DNA of 64,000 bases from Desulfotruncus arcticus DSM 17038 (lineage in GTDB: Bacteria > Bacillota > Desulfotomaculia > Desulfotomaculales > Desulfallaceae). The translations under genes and the position numbers were made by a program. Each line of letters opens with the position of its first letter. Position 1 is the first letter of the stretch. The notes under the pieces were generated by a model that was not told the origin of the DNA, did no database searches, and saw only the letters and a list, made by a program, of their open reading frames with translations. Shown here in pieces: positions 51,324 to 59,544 of this stretch. The DNA is taken from contig NZ_FOOX01000008.1 in NCBI RefSeq assembly GCF_900113335.1, forward strand, positions 124,001-188,000, given 5' to 3'.

Positions 51324-51578
51324 CTAGCCCTCCAAATAGTATAAAACGTAAGCCCTTTCCGGATCCTGGCGGATTGTCTCCATCACCTCGGGGGATACCG
51401 AAATTTCACCGACGAAATTAAAATCCGAGTCCAGTTCAAAATCCTCCTCATCGGTTGCCTTGTAGCATTCCAAAACCGCATTGGGGTCCTCGGTTTTTAT
51501 ATCCAGGGACAAGTACTGCTTTTTGGCCTCGTCCAAGGAATCTGCAAAGATAATTCTTGTATTTGTTGTATGTTTCAT
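51324..51578 (-). CDS. Small acidic protein, unknown function
   Basis: An 84-residue, strongly acidic protein (MKHTTNTRIIFADSLDEAKKQYL, DEEDFELDSDF, SVSPEVMETIRQDPERAYVLYYLEG). There is no signal peptide, cysteine pair or known motif. The layout is a beta strand, an amphipathic helix and a closing helix-strand, like a small alpha/beta domain. I chose the ATG at 51578, which has AGGAGG 9 bases upstream, over an ATG seven codons earlier. It lies downstream of a terminator and is probably transcribed alone. Confidence 0.65.
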   Translation of the reverse strand: MKHTTNTRIIFADSLDEAKKQYLSLDIKTEDPNAVLECYKATDEEDFELDSDFNFVGEISVSPEVMETIRQDPERAYVLYYLEG

Positions 51579-51647
51579 CCTTGATTTCCTCCTGTGCACT
51601 TTTAAACATAAAATACACCCAATTTAGGCAAATCGCAACCCCTAAAA

Positions 51648-51672
51648 AGAAAAAGTGCCTTTATCGGGCACT
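51648..51672 (-). terminator. Rho-independent terminator of the NamZ-like gene
   Basis: On the minus strand AGTGCC pairs with GGCACT followed by TTTTTC, about 180 bases beyond the namZ-like stop codon. The space between holds nothing recognisable. Confidence 0.65.
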
Positions 51673-51852
51673 CACAAATCTCACAAATTTTCTTTTAAAA
51701 AAAGCAACGATAAGAGCCAGTATCATTAAACTCATTGCCACATATCTCCCTTATATCTAAATACGTCATACTATTCAAGCCTCCGACATATTGACACAGC
51801 AAGCCGTTATTAACCGCAGAAGGGTGTAACGAAATAAGGGAGCAATCTTAGC

Positions 51853-53454
51853 TTAATAATCCACGGTTACAGTCCGGGTGTCCGCAATCCAGTCAACCTT
51901 TGCCCCCAAATATTCACCGACATAGCGAAAAGGAATCATAATCCGGTTGTTTTTCAACACCGGCTCAGTGTCCATAATCATCTCGCTGCCGTTAACCGTG
52001 GTCTGTTGGCTGCCGAGTTCAAAAACCACCCTGATTCCTGATTTGACAATTGTCGCCGTTCTGGCGGCATCATCCCAATTTACTTCCGCCCCGAGTGCTT
52101 CAGTGACTGCCCGCAAGGGAATCACAGTCCGGTTGTTTTGGTCAACATAAGGCGGTGAATCAAAAGTAATAGGTGAACCGTTTACTTTAATTACAATATT
52201 GCCGGAAATATTTCCGGCAATATTTCCGACCACGTCCCCGGTGCCTGAAGAATTATCCGTTCCGTAAATCAGATATTTTTTTCTTTCTTCTTTAAACTGG
52301 TTCAAAGCGGGTGTATACTTGGCCTCTATTTGCTGGGGCGTCAAACCCTGCTCCAGGTACAGGCCGATCTTATTTGTGCCCATGATTTTGTCAAACATCA
52401 CCCTGTCCTTACCCTCGACGCTTTTAGGAACCTGGAAGTTATTTAACGAATGGGCGTAGGCCAGTGCGTAGAACCCGGTTCTGGCAGGGTTAAAGGTTCC
52501 GGGGTCTGTTATATTTAACCGGACTCCGCCCCGCTGGTTTCTTTGCTCAGGAATAAATTGCACTCCGGGCAGACCTGCTCCGTTCAGCAAGTCGGCAAAT
52601 TTCTGGGGATCTATACCACTGCCGCCAATCCACTTAAAATAATCCTGCTGGCCGACTCCCGTTCCTTCCCCCAGTCCCGTCGCCATATAACAGCGGGCTG
52701 AATACAAATCGGGCAGCATTGGAGAGGTTTGTACCCAGGTCAGCCCCGTCTCTTCAAAAGTCATGTTTCTGTCGTAGCCCTGCATCGGCACTACAGCCAG
52801 ATCCGCACCGATATTTCTGTTATAGTATTGGGCCAGTTCGCCGGCGGTCATCCCATGGGCCATAGGCAGATTATCCACCCCGACAAAGGTTTCATAACCT
52901 TCCTCCAACACGGGCCCGTCAACAATATTTCCACCGACAGGATTGGGACGGTCCAACACAATAACCTGCTTACCGTATTTTTGCGCCGCAACCATGCAAT
53001 AATTTAAGGTAGACATATATGTATAGGTCCTGGAGCCAATGTCCTGAATATCAAAAACCAGTACATCCAAACCCTGCAGCATATCTGCCGACGGCATTCT
53101 GGTAGATCCATACAGACTGTAGACCGGTATGCCAAACCGCGGGTGGGTGTATGACGTAACATACTCGCCGGCGCTGGCTTTGCCGTCAATGCCGTGTTCC
53201 GGTCCGAAAAGCGCCACCAAATTAGTTGAACTATCTCCGGCCAGTACGTCAATTGTGCTTTCCCCCCGGCTGTTAACACCGGTCTGGTTGGTCACCAAAC
53301 CAATCTTCTTACCCTCAATAAGCTGATGGTATTGGGGGCTGGTCATTAGCATTTCGTCCCCCAGTTTAAACCCTGAAGCCGGGGCCGCGCCGGCAACACC
53401 GGAACATACCAGCAGCATGACAGCGGACAACAGGGTCAACAGTACTTTTTTCAT
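51853..53454 (-). CDS. namZ: Exo-beta-N-acetylmuramidase NamZ-type (DUF1343) with C-terminal stalk domain
   Basis: A 533-residue secreted protein. The signal peptide is MKKVLLTLLSAVMLLVCSGVAGA. The DUF1343/NamZ domain (about 30-395) has GKKIGLVTNQTGVNSRGESTIDVL, ALFGPEHGIDG, VFDIQDIGSRTYTYMSTLNYCM, VLDRPNPVGGNIVDGPVLE and the GEGTGVGQQDYFKWIGG segment. NamZ enzymes remove terminal MurNAc from peptidoglycan glycans. A linker of Gly/Asn/Ile units (VVGNIAGNISGNIV) leads to a copper-amine-oxidase N-domain-like stalk: INGSPITFDSPPYVDQNNRTVIPLRAVTEALGAEVNWDD and FRYVGEYLGAKVDW. This stalk domain is common on secreted Firmicute enzymes and may anchor or bind cell wall. It is a single gene. Confidence 0.92.
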   Translation of the reverse strand: MKKVLLTLLSAVMLLVCSGVAGAAPASGFKLGDEMLMTSPQYHQLIEGKKIGLVTNQTGVNSRGESTIDVLAGDSSTNLVALFGPEHGIDGKASAGEYVTSYTHPRFGIPVYSLYGSTRMPSADMLQGLDVLVFDIQDIGSRTYTYMSTLNYCMVAAQKYGKQVIVLDRPNPVGGNIVDGPVLEEGYETFVGVDNLPMAHGMTAGELAQYYNRNIGADLAVVPMQGYDRNMTFEETGLTWVQTSPMLPDLYSARCYMATGLGEGTGVGQQDYFKWIGGSGIDPQKFADLLNGAGLPGVQFIPEQRNQRGGVRLNITDPGTFNPARTGFYALAYAHSLNNFQVPKSVEGKDRVMFDKIMGTNKIGLYLEQGLTPQQIEAKYTPALNQFKEERKKYLIYGTDNSSGTGDVVGNIAGNISGNIVIKVNGSPITFDSPPYVDQNNRTVIPLRAVTEALGAEVNWDDAARTATIVKSGIRVVFELGSQQTTVNGSEMIMDTEPVLKNNRIMIPFRYVGEYLGAKVDWIADTRTVTVDY

Positions 53455-53539
53455 AACTTCTCTCCCCCGTTAATTATTTGATCTATTAAATAAGACGCAA
53501 TATTTAAAAGAAAGTTCCATTAGATCATTAATAATACCA

Positions 53540-53576
53540 AAGCCCCGCCCCTTGACAAAGCTCGGGGCGGGGACTT
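53540..53576 (-). terminator. Terminator-like hairpin
   Basis: AAGCCCCGCCCC pairs with GGGGCGGGG plus CTT across 12 bases. It is very GC-rich but the T run on the minus strand is short (TTTGGTATT). It lies downstream of the P5C dehydrogenase gene. Confidence 0.65.
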
Positions 53577-53604
53577 CCGGCGGATGAGTTAGAGTATATA
53601 ATAG

Positions 53605-55236
53605 TTATTTTTCTTGCATGAAACCATATTTATAGGATTTAGGTGGATTTAAGCTTTCCTTTATAGTTCTGGCGCTTACCCAGCGTAACAAATTTAATTT
53701 ACTGCCTGCCTTATCATTTGTCCCTGATTTTCTGGATCCACCAAATGGCTGCTGACCTACTACCGATCCCGTCGGCTTATCATTAATATATAGATTACCG
53801 GCATTGTAATATAATTTTTCTTCCATATAAGCTATGATATTTCTATCTTGCGCAAATATTGCACCAGTCAATCCGTAAGGTGACGTTTCCTCACATAGCT
53901 GCAAGGTTTGCTCAAAATTATCATCATTATATACATAAATTGTTAATACAGGTCCAAATATTTCTTCTTCCATGGTTTTAAACTTGGGGTTACTTGCCAA
54001 AATAATTGTCGGCTCAATAAAATATCCAATAGTATCATCACATTTACCACCATAAATTATCTCTGCATCTTCTGCCGCCTCTGCATATTTAATATACCCT
54101 TTAATTTTTTCAAAGGATTCTCTATCAATAACAGCGCTCACGTAATTTGAAAAATCTTCAACGTCTCCAATTTTTATGTCTTTAATGTCATTTATTAGTT
54201 TATCTTTTAATTCCGGCCATATACTTTGGGGCACATAAGCTCTTGACGCGGCTGAACATTTTTGTCCTTGATATTCATACGCCCCCCTGATTAATCCTGC
54301 AGCCAAAGCATCTACATCACATGAATTATGCGCAAAAACAAAATCCTTGCCACCTGTTTCTCCAACAATTCTAGGATAATTTCTATACTTGCTAATATTT
54401 TCTCCTACGGATTTCCATATAGTATCAAATACTTGTGATGACCCTGTGAAATGAATACCGGCTAGATTTTCATCGGGTATTACTGTTGTGTTAATATCTT
54501 TTCCGTTACTGGGTATAAAATTAATTACTCCGTCCGGCAGTCCCGCTTCCTGCAGCAGTTTCATAAAATAATAATTTGAATATACAGCTGTAGAAGCCGG
54601 CTTCCAGTTGACTACGTTACCTAACATGGCGGGCGCTGTGGGCAAATTTCCTCCGATAGCAGTGAAATTAAATGGTGTAATTGCTAATACAAATCCTTCC
54701 AGGGGTCTATACTCTAATCTATTCCATTCATAATTTTTGGAAATAGGCTGTTCTTTATATATTTCTTGTGCAAAATAAATATTAAACCTTAAAAAGTCAA
54801 TTAGTTCGCAAGCGGAATCAATCTCTGCTTGATGCGCTGTTTTACTCTGCCCTAACATTGTTGCGGCATTTATTGTGTCTCTCCATGGTCCGGCCAATAA
54901 ATCTGCTGCCTTTAAAAATATAGCCGCTCTATGCTCCCATTTCATGTTTTGCCACATTTTTTTGGCTTCTAATGAGGCTTCTATAGCCATTTTCAGCTCT
55001 TTCTCACCTGCAACATGGTACCTGGCAAGGACATGCTGGTGGTTATGCGGACTAACACAATCTTTCAATATTCCGGTTTTTACCTCTTTTCCCCCTATAA
55101 TAAGAGGAATTTCAATTACCTCTTTTTTAAGCTCAACCAGTTTATTTTTTAAATTAATTTGATTCTCACTTTCGAGTCTATATTCATGGACCGGTTCGTT
55201 ACCTGGCATTTCAATTTTGAAAAAACCTTTACTCAT
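53605..55236 (-). CDS. pruA: L-glutamate gamma-semialdehyde (1-pyrroline-5-carboxylate) dehydrogenase
   Basis: A 543-residue aldehyde dehydrogenase of the P5CDH (group 2) type. Landmarks are the lead-in PLIIGGKEVKTG, the NAD site segment AITPFNFTAIGGNLPTAPAMLGNVVNWKP (about 200-228), the Glu segment RIVGETGGKDFVFAH, and the catalytic cysteine in YEYQGQKCSAASRAYVP (about 335). It oxidises glutamate semialdehyde to glutamate with NAD+, the second step of proline degradation. The base composition is visibly more AT-rich than the neighbouring proline-dehydrogenase-like genes. It lies 144 bases downstream of that cluster, with a GGAGTCA repeat between, suggesting a functional partnership but perhaps a different origin. 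Confidence 0.95.
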   Translation of the reverse strand: MSKGFFKIEMPGNEPVHEYRLESENQINLKNKLVELKKEVIEIPLIIGGKEVKTGILKDCVSPHNHQHVLARYHVAGEKELKMAIEASLEAKKMWQNMKWEHRAAIFLKAADLLAGPWRDTINAATMLGQSKTAHQAEIDSACELIDFLRFNIYFAQEIYKEQPISKNYEWNRLEYRPLEGFVLAITPFNFTAIGGNLPTAPAMLGNVVNWKPASTAVYSNYYFMKLLQEAGLPDGVINFIPSNGKDINTTVIPDENLAGIHFTGSSQVFDTIWKSVGENISKYRNYPRIVGETGGKDFVFAHNSCDVDALAAGLIRGAYEYQGQKCSAASRAYVPQSIWPELKDKLINDIKDIKIGDVEDFSNYVSAVIDRESFEKIKGYIKYAEAAEDAEIIYGGKCDDTIGYFIEPTIILASNPKFKTMEEEIFGPVLTIYVYNDDNFEQTLQLCEETSPYGLTGAIFAQDRNIIAYMEEKLYYNAGNLYINDKPTGSVVGQQPFGGSRKSGTNDKAGSKLNLLRWVSARTIKESLNPPKSYKYGFMQEK

Positions 55237-55352
55237 ACTATCTTACCTCCATTATATTAATATAGTCTCCCGGCGGTTGCCGGGATGGACCAAACAAGGC
55301 TTTGTTTAAATTCTTGGTAGGGGGATTTTCATTTTAAGGAGCGTGTTCTCTT

Positions 55353-55372
55353 ATTCTGACTCCTGACTCCTG
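55353..55372 (-). repeat. GGAGTCA-family repeat (inverted orientation)
   Basis: ATTCTGACTCCTGACTCCTG, that is, two to three GGAGTCA units read on the minus strand, 9 bases from the dehydrogenase beta-subunit gene. Confidence 0.82.
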
Positions 55373-55380
55373 TTTACTAA

Positions 55381-56529
55381 CTATACCACCGACGGTTCTA
55401 CATATAAATCGCCGCTGGCAAATCGTTGAAAACCATACATATCTATGGGGTAATCAGGTTCCTTACCCAGCATGACTTCGGCCATCAACTTGCCCACCAC
55501 CGGCGCAATCATAAAACCGTGACCTGAAAAACCGGCGGCGACGAAGAAACCGGGCACTTCAGCCACCGCCCCGAGAATTTGCGTTTTATCCGGGGTTAAA
55601 TCATAAAGACCGGCCCACTGGCGCACTACGCGCAGTTCTTTTAACACCGGCAGGATAAAAGTAATTTTGGCGGCCATTTCCTGCATAAAATGCCAGGTGG
55701 AATCAGTATTGTAATCTTTAACTTCATTGGGATCGCCCAGGCCCATTACAAACCCGCCGTGCGGCACCTGCTGGCAGTAGATGCCGTGATAAAAGGACAT
55801 TACCATCGGGCCCTGCAGCGGTTCTACCGGCTCGGTAACCAATATTTGGTGGCGCTCCGGATGAACAGGAATATCCACCCCCACCATGCGGCCCAGTTCT
55901 CTGGTATATGAGCCGGCGCAGCTAATAACCATAGGCGCTTCAATAGTTCCGGCGGTTGTCTCGACCCCTTTTATATTATCTCCGTCCTTTAAAAGATTGG
56001 TCACCCTGGTATATGTCAGAATTTCGACACCCAGTCGTTTGGCCGCCACAGCATAGGCGTCCGTCGCCTTAAAAGGATTGCAGTGACCGTCCTGGGCACA
56101 GAAAGTTGCGCCATGCAGCCCCTGCAAATTAAGATGCGGTACTAATTCCCCGGCTTCTTCCGGGGTTACCCAGCGGGACGGAATACCCAATTTGTGCTGC
56201 AGGCCAAGATTTTTATGAAATTGCTCAACAGCTTTTTCGTTATAGGCCAGCAACAGGTAACCGCTTTGTTTAAATTCTATGCTGTCGCTGTAGCCCAATT
56301 CCTCTTCCAGGTTTTCAAACATATGAATACTGTCACGGGACAACAGGCAGTTGGGCTCGGTGCCCCATTGCATGCGCACCCCGGCCCCGCAGCGGCCGGT
56401 GGCTCCACTGGCCAGATACTTTTCCTCAATAAGCACAACCTTTTTACAGCCCAGTTTAGCCAGGTTATAGGCAGTGGAACAGCCAATAATCCCTCCACCA
56501 ATAACTATTGCATCAGCAGTCTTAGTCAT
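55381..56529 (-). CDS. FAD-dependent oxidoreductase, proline dehydrogenase beta-subunit-like (DAO family)
   Basis: A 382-residue D-amino-acid-oxidase-fold flavoprotein. FAD motif AIVIGGGIIGCSTAYNLAKLG (about 8-28) and ASGATGRCGAGVR (about 40-52) are followed by HPERHQILVTEPV and the closing GFFVAAGFSGHGFMIAPVVGKLMAEVMLG, all typical of sarcosine oxidase beta / dye-linked proline dehydrogenase beta subunits. It would carry out substrate oxidation. The ATG at 56529 has GGAGG 8 bases upstream and overlaps the end of the BFD gene by 8 bases; a GTG three codons earlier is the alternative. It is the last gene of the five-gene complex. Confidence 0.88.
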   Translation of the reverse strand: MTKTADAIVIGGGIIGCSTAYNLAKLGCKKVVLIEEKYLASGATGRCGAGVRMQWGTEPNCLLSRDSIHMFENLEEELGYSDSIEFKQSGYLLLAYNEKAVEQFHKNLGLQHKLGIPSRWVTPEEAGELVPHLNLQGLHGATFCAQDGHCNPFKATDAYAVAAKRLGVEILTYTRVTNLLKDGDNIKGVETTAGTIEAPMVISCAGSYTRELGRMVGVDIPVHPERHQILVTEPVEPLQGPMVMSFYHGIYCQQVPHGGFVMGLGDPNEVKDYNTDSTWHFMQEMAAKITFILPVLKELRVVRQWAGLYDLTPDKTQILGAVAEVPGFFVAAGFSGHGFMIAPVVGKLMAEVMLGKEPDYPIDMYGFQRFASGDLYVEPSVV

Positions 56530-56839
56530 CCTGCTCACCTCCGGCCAGGACTCCCAGCTTGACAGGGGCAGTTGGGGGACGGAATGTGGTAAGCGGCACC
56601 TCGGCCAGGGGCTTACCTGCAGCGGCAGCTATTTCCCGCATAATCAGCGGCGTGCAAGTACGCCCCTGGCAGGGTCCCATACCCACGCGCAACAATCTTT
56701 TTAACTGTTCCAGGTCAGTTATACCTTTGCCTATATAAGCGCGGATTTGTTCCAGAGTAATATCTTCACAACGGCAGACAACAGTTACGTCTTTTTGTTC
56801 CTTGTGCTCTTTTGGACTGCTGCAGTTACATTCTGTCAT
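56522..56839 (-). CDS. BFD-like [2Fe-2S] protein
   Basis: A 105-residue protein. VVCRCEDITLEQIRAYIGKGITDLEQLKRLLRVGMGPCQGRTCTPLIMREIA (about 20-72) is the BFD-like [2Fe-2S] domain, with four cysteines in CRC, PCQGRTC. In proline and hydroxyproline dehydrogenase complexes such domains sit between the two flavoprotein subunits as electron relays, either separately or fused to the alpha subunit. The start follows immediately after the ferredoxin gene stop. A leading CNCSSPKEHKEQ extension adds two cysteines of unknown use. Confidence 0.88.
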   Translation of the reverse strand: MTECNCSSPKEHKEQKDVTVVCRCEDITLEQIRAYIGKGITDLEQLKRLLRVGMGPCQGRTCTPLIMREIAAAAGKPLAEVPLTTFRPPTAPVKLGVLAGGEQDD

Positions 56840-57337
56840 CTACCGCACCTCCCTAATTTTGAAATGGCGTACTTCCATGGACAAGTCTTTGGGTACGGAC
56901 AACCAAACAACACTGGTGCCATCCAGCTTTGCGCCACTCTGCACCTTTTCAACCCGGGCTTCCCCCATTACTTTTCCGGCCCGGTTCACAGCATCCACCA
57001 CTTCACCTGCAGCAGGCAGCGGCAGAAATTCATAAGGCAGTTTTACCAGTGCCTCAGTTTCGCTATAGGTCTGATCAATGACAAAAATAGCCAAACCGGG
57101 ACAGCGCATCAGGCACATGCCGCAGCCGTTGCATTGATCATGGTCGACCTGCGGCCGGTCATTTATATCGGCAAAGGGTTTGATGGCCTGGCGCTTACAG
57201 CTGTGGTAACAAGGGTCACAGGGTATATTTTGAAAACATTCCGTCACAGCCACGGGCCCTTGGGCCAACCTTGCCGCGGTGGGCCTTACCCGGGCCAAAT
57301 CCTCTGCGGTGGGTATACCGTTTTGTGCTAACACCAC
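56840..57337 (-). CDS. Ferredoxin-like [4Fe-4S] subunit of the proline-dehydrogenase-like complex
   Basis: A 165-residue protein. CDPCYHSCKRQAIK (about 40-53) is an unusual CxxCxxxC segment; CNGCGMCLMRCPGLAIFVID (about 69-88) is a normal ferredoxin motif. The C-terminal 70 residues (LPLPAAGEVVDAVNRAGKVMGEARVEKV...) resemble a beta-barrel NADH-related extension seen in PdhX-type proteins. It probably transfers electrons from the beta flavoprotein to the alpha subunit. It is separated from neighbours by 0 and 14 bases. Confidence 0.85.
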   Translation of the reverse strand: MVLAQNGIPTAEDLARVRPTAARLAQGPVAVTECFQNIPCDPCYHSCKRQAIKPFADINDRPQVDHDQCNGCGMCLMRCPGLAIFVIDQTYSETEALVKLPYEFLPLPAAGEVVDAVNRAGKVMGEARVEKVQSGAKLDGTSVVWLSVPKDLSMEVRHFKIREVR

Positions 57338-57351
57338 GATTCCTCCCTTCT

Positions 57352-58431
57352 TTAAGCCAGGCTCACTTTGGCTAATCCATTGCGTATTTTTTCGCCCACC
57401 GGGCCTGATCTTAATCCTGCCAATTCTTGGACAATACCGGCGCGCTGCCGGTCAAAATCCGGCGCATCATAGCCCAGCGCTTTGGCGGCGTTCAAGCCTG
57501 CCAGCGCTCCCTCCATCATCGCCGCGGACGCTTCTTCAATACCACTTACATCACCGGCCACATATATGCCCGGCACGGAAGTTTCCAACTGCTCGTTTCG
57601 CAGAGGTACGTGCCCGCTTAGCTCAGGCACAAACTCCATCCGGCATCCCGCCTGCCACAACAGCTCGGTAAGCGGGCTTAAACCGACAGACAAGCAGATT
57701 ACATCTACGTCCAAATCTTTTTCAGAGCCCGAAACGGGCTGCCACTTATCGTCCAATTGCACAATGGTGGCGCCTTCAACTTCCTTTTCTCCCCGGGCGC
57801 GCTTGATTGTATGGCTGGTGTATATCGGCACCCCGGCCCGCACAACCTTGGAGGCATGCACCCAATAGGCGCCAATCACGGGGGCTGCTTCAATTATTGC
57901 GGCCACTTCCACCCCCGCCTGCAGCAGCTGGTAGCTAACTATTACGCCAATGTTGCCGGCCCCGACCATTAAAACTTTACTCCCCGGCTTTACGCCGTAA
58001 ACGTTAACCAGGGTTTGCACGGCACCGGCCCCGTAAACACCGGGCAAATCATTATTGGGGAAGGCCAGACTTTTCTCCGCCCCGCCGGTAGCCATGATTA
58101 TTTTTTGGGGCTTTATTTTTATGTACTGCTCGTTTTGTTCAACAGTGAGAACGCCGTCTTTGTAATAACCGAGGACGGTGGCATCAGTTAACACCGTGAT
58201 TTTTTCTTCATTTTGCACGGCGGCGGCCAGTTCCCGCGCGATATTGATGCCCCGCTCCGAGGCCCGCTGCTGCTTTGACCCGAAAAAGCGGTGCGTTTGC
58301 TTAATTAATTGACCGCCCAGGTAGTCATTACGGTCGATTAAAGTCACGGCCGCGCCCAGGGCGGCGGCTTTTAAAGCTGCAGTTAACCCTGCGGGCCCAC
58401 CCCCGACGATGCATATTTCTGTTTGTCTCAC
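57352..58431 (-). CDS. FAD/NAD(P)-dependent oxidoreductase, proline dehydrogenase alpha-subunit-like
   Basis: A 359-residue flavoprotein. FAD motif ICIVGGGPAGLTAALKAAALG (about 6-26), TGGAEKSLAFPNNDLPGVYGAGAVQTLVNVYG (about 115-146), NAD motif VLMVGAGNIGVIVSYQLLQAG (about 152-172) and PGIYVAGDVSGIEEASAAMMEGALAG near the end are typical of the alpha subunit of dye-linked proline dehydrogenases and of the NAD-linked half of sarcosine and hydroxyproline oxidase complexes. It would pass electrons to NAD(P)+ or an unknown acceptor. It overlaps the upstream [2Fe-2S] gene by 4 bases (GTGA). Confidence 0.9.
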   Translation of the reverse strand: MRQTEICIVGGGPAGLTAALKAAALGAAVTLIDRNDYLGGQLIKQTHRFFGSKQQRASERGINIARELAAAVQNEEKITVLTDATVLGYYKDGVLTVEQNEQYIKIKPQKIIMATGGAEKSLAFPNNDLPGVYGAGAVQTLVNVYGVKPGSKVLMVGAGNIGVIVSYQLLQAGVEVAAIIEAAPVIGAYWVHASKVVRAGVPIYTSHTIKRARGEKEVEGATIVQLDDKWQPVSGSEKDLDVDVICLSVGLSPLTELLWQAGCRMEFVPELSGHVPLRNEQLETSVPGIYVAGDVSGIEEASAAMMEGALAGLNAAKALGYDAPDFDRQRAGIVQELAGLRSGPVGEKIRNGLAKVSLA

Positions 58432-58733
58432 TTCAATTCACCCTTCCCTCTCTGGGTTTGCACACGGATACCTGCGCGTAATTTTTCCACGCATACCCGA
58501 ACATTGGGTTTCCCGTCAACCACCATCAGACAGGATGAGCAATTGCCTATGTTGCAAAAAAGTCCCCTGGGACGGTGCAAGTGAATACTCTCCCGCATTG
58601 CCCGAATGCCGTTGGCATGCAATGCGGCGGCAATGGTTTCACCTTCATAACCTTCCAGTTCCTGATCATTGTAGAAAAACTTTACCTTTGCGCCCTTCTG
58701 AAAATTTAAAATGGGATGTTCTGTTACCCGCAT
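58428..58733 (-). CDS. [2Fe-2S] ferredoxin-like subunit (Fer2_4 type)
   Basis: A 101-residue protein with HPILNFQKGAKVKFFYNDQELEGYEGETIAAALHANGI, then a [2Fe-2S] motif variant RGLFCNIGNCSSCLMVVDGKPNVRVCVEKL (cysteines about 61, 66, 69, 82). This plant-type ferredoxin domain is the same as the N-terminal domain of sarcosine oxidase alpha and HcnA, here as a separate polypeptide. It is the first gene of the five-gene complex, 4 bases overlapping the alpha subunit. No regulator is adjacent; a terminator for the next gene lies upstream. Confidence 0.88.
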   Translation of the reverse strand: MRVTEHPILNFQKGAKVKFFYNDQELEGYEGETIAAALHANGIRAMRESIHLHRPRGLFCNIGNCSSCLMVVDGKPNVRVCVEKLRAGIRVQTQRGKGELK

Positions 58734-58866
58734 TAAGCCCTTACCTCCTTATTTTCAACGCTCCGGAAGTAACAAAAATTCAGTTCCCGACAAACAATCC
58801 CCAGGGGGTTAGCTATATGGATACAGCTGCATGAATAGTTAAATCAATACGCAAATACCATTCCAC

Positions 58867-58895
58867 AAAAAAAAAGCCTGCCTGCGCAAGCTTTT
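58867..58895 (-). terminator. Rho-independent terminator
   Basis: On the minus strand AAAAGCTTGCGCAGGCAGGC forms an imperfect stem followed by T9, about 125 bases downstream of the PH-like gene. Confidence 0.6.
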
Positions 58896-59020
58896 AGTGG
58901 ATTGCTTAGTATACAAACGTCAGTTTTTTGAACACATTGACATTTATTCGACACTTTTGGACAATAAGGACAATACGGATTCGGTTTGGTGAGTCTCAAT
59001 GGTTGGAGGCATCTAAAGGC

Positions 59021-59461
59021 TCATTTATGATTAAGTAATTCTTCAACGCTTTTAATAAAACTTGTTGGATCTTGTGGCGACAATAGGTAAGGATCAATAT
59101 TATCGGTTTGTATCTGAACCATATTATCCCAGCAGGTGGCATATACACGAGCCATTGAGCCACTTTTCAATGTAAACAGACCTGCGTATCCGAATTGCCC
59201 GGATAACCAGGTAATCCCGCCACCGGGTTTCACTAAACCAACCAATTTGACCGATTTTATTTTATTTTTACTGATAAAATGAGAAGATACTTTTAGCTGT
59301 ATGATTATACCTTCCGGCGTTACCTTATAACCGCGCGGTGAGAATAAGTATGGTATAAGCCAGATTAAGCCCACAGTGCATACGGCCAGGATTGTCATTA
59401 AAGGACCAGACATCAATTTTGCTGTTTTATCCATAGGAGCGATAGGAAAAAATTTATCCAT
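59021..59461 (-). CDS. Small membrane protein with bacterial PH-like domain
   Basis: A 146-residue protein. A hydrophobic region at about 17-41 (SGPLMTILAVCTVGLIWLIPYLF) forms one or two membrane helices. It is followed by a beta-rich domain RGYKVTPEGIIIQLKVSSHFISKNKIKSVKLV and GLFTLKSGSMARVYATCWDNMVQIQT, a bacterial PH-domain layout (N-terminal helices, then 'GI.I....... .I....I'). Function unknown. It lies on the same strand as the Yip1-like gene upstream (83-base gap). Confidence 0.7.
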   Translation of the reverse strand: MDKFFPIAPMDKTAKLMSGPLMTILAVCTVGLIWLIPYLFSPRGYKVTPEGIIIQLKVSSHFISKNKIKSVKLVGLVKPGGGITWLSGQFGYAGLFTLKSGSMARVYATCWDNMVQIQTDNIDPYLLSPQDPTSFIKSVEELLNHK

Positions 59462-59544
59462 AACCTAAACTCCCGCATGTTTTTTTAGCTCTTTTACTTC
59501 TAATCCTTGATTTTTTCAATTAATCAACAAATTATTTAAATAAT

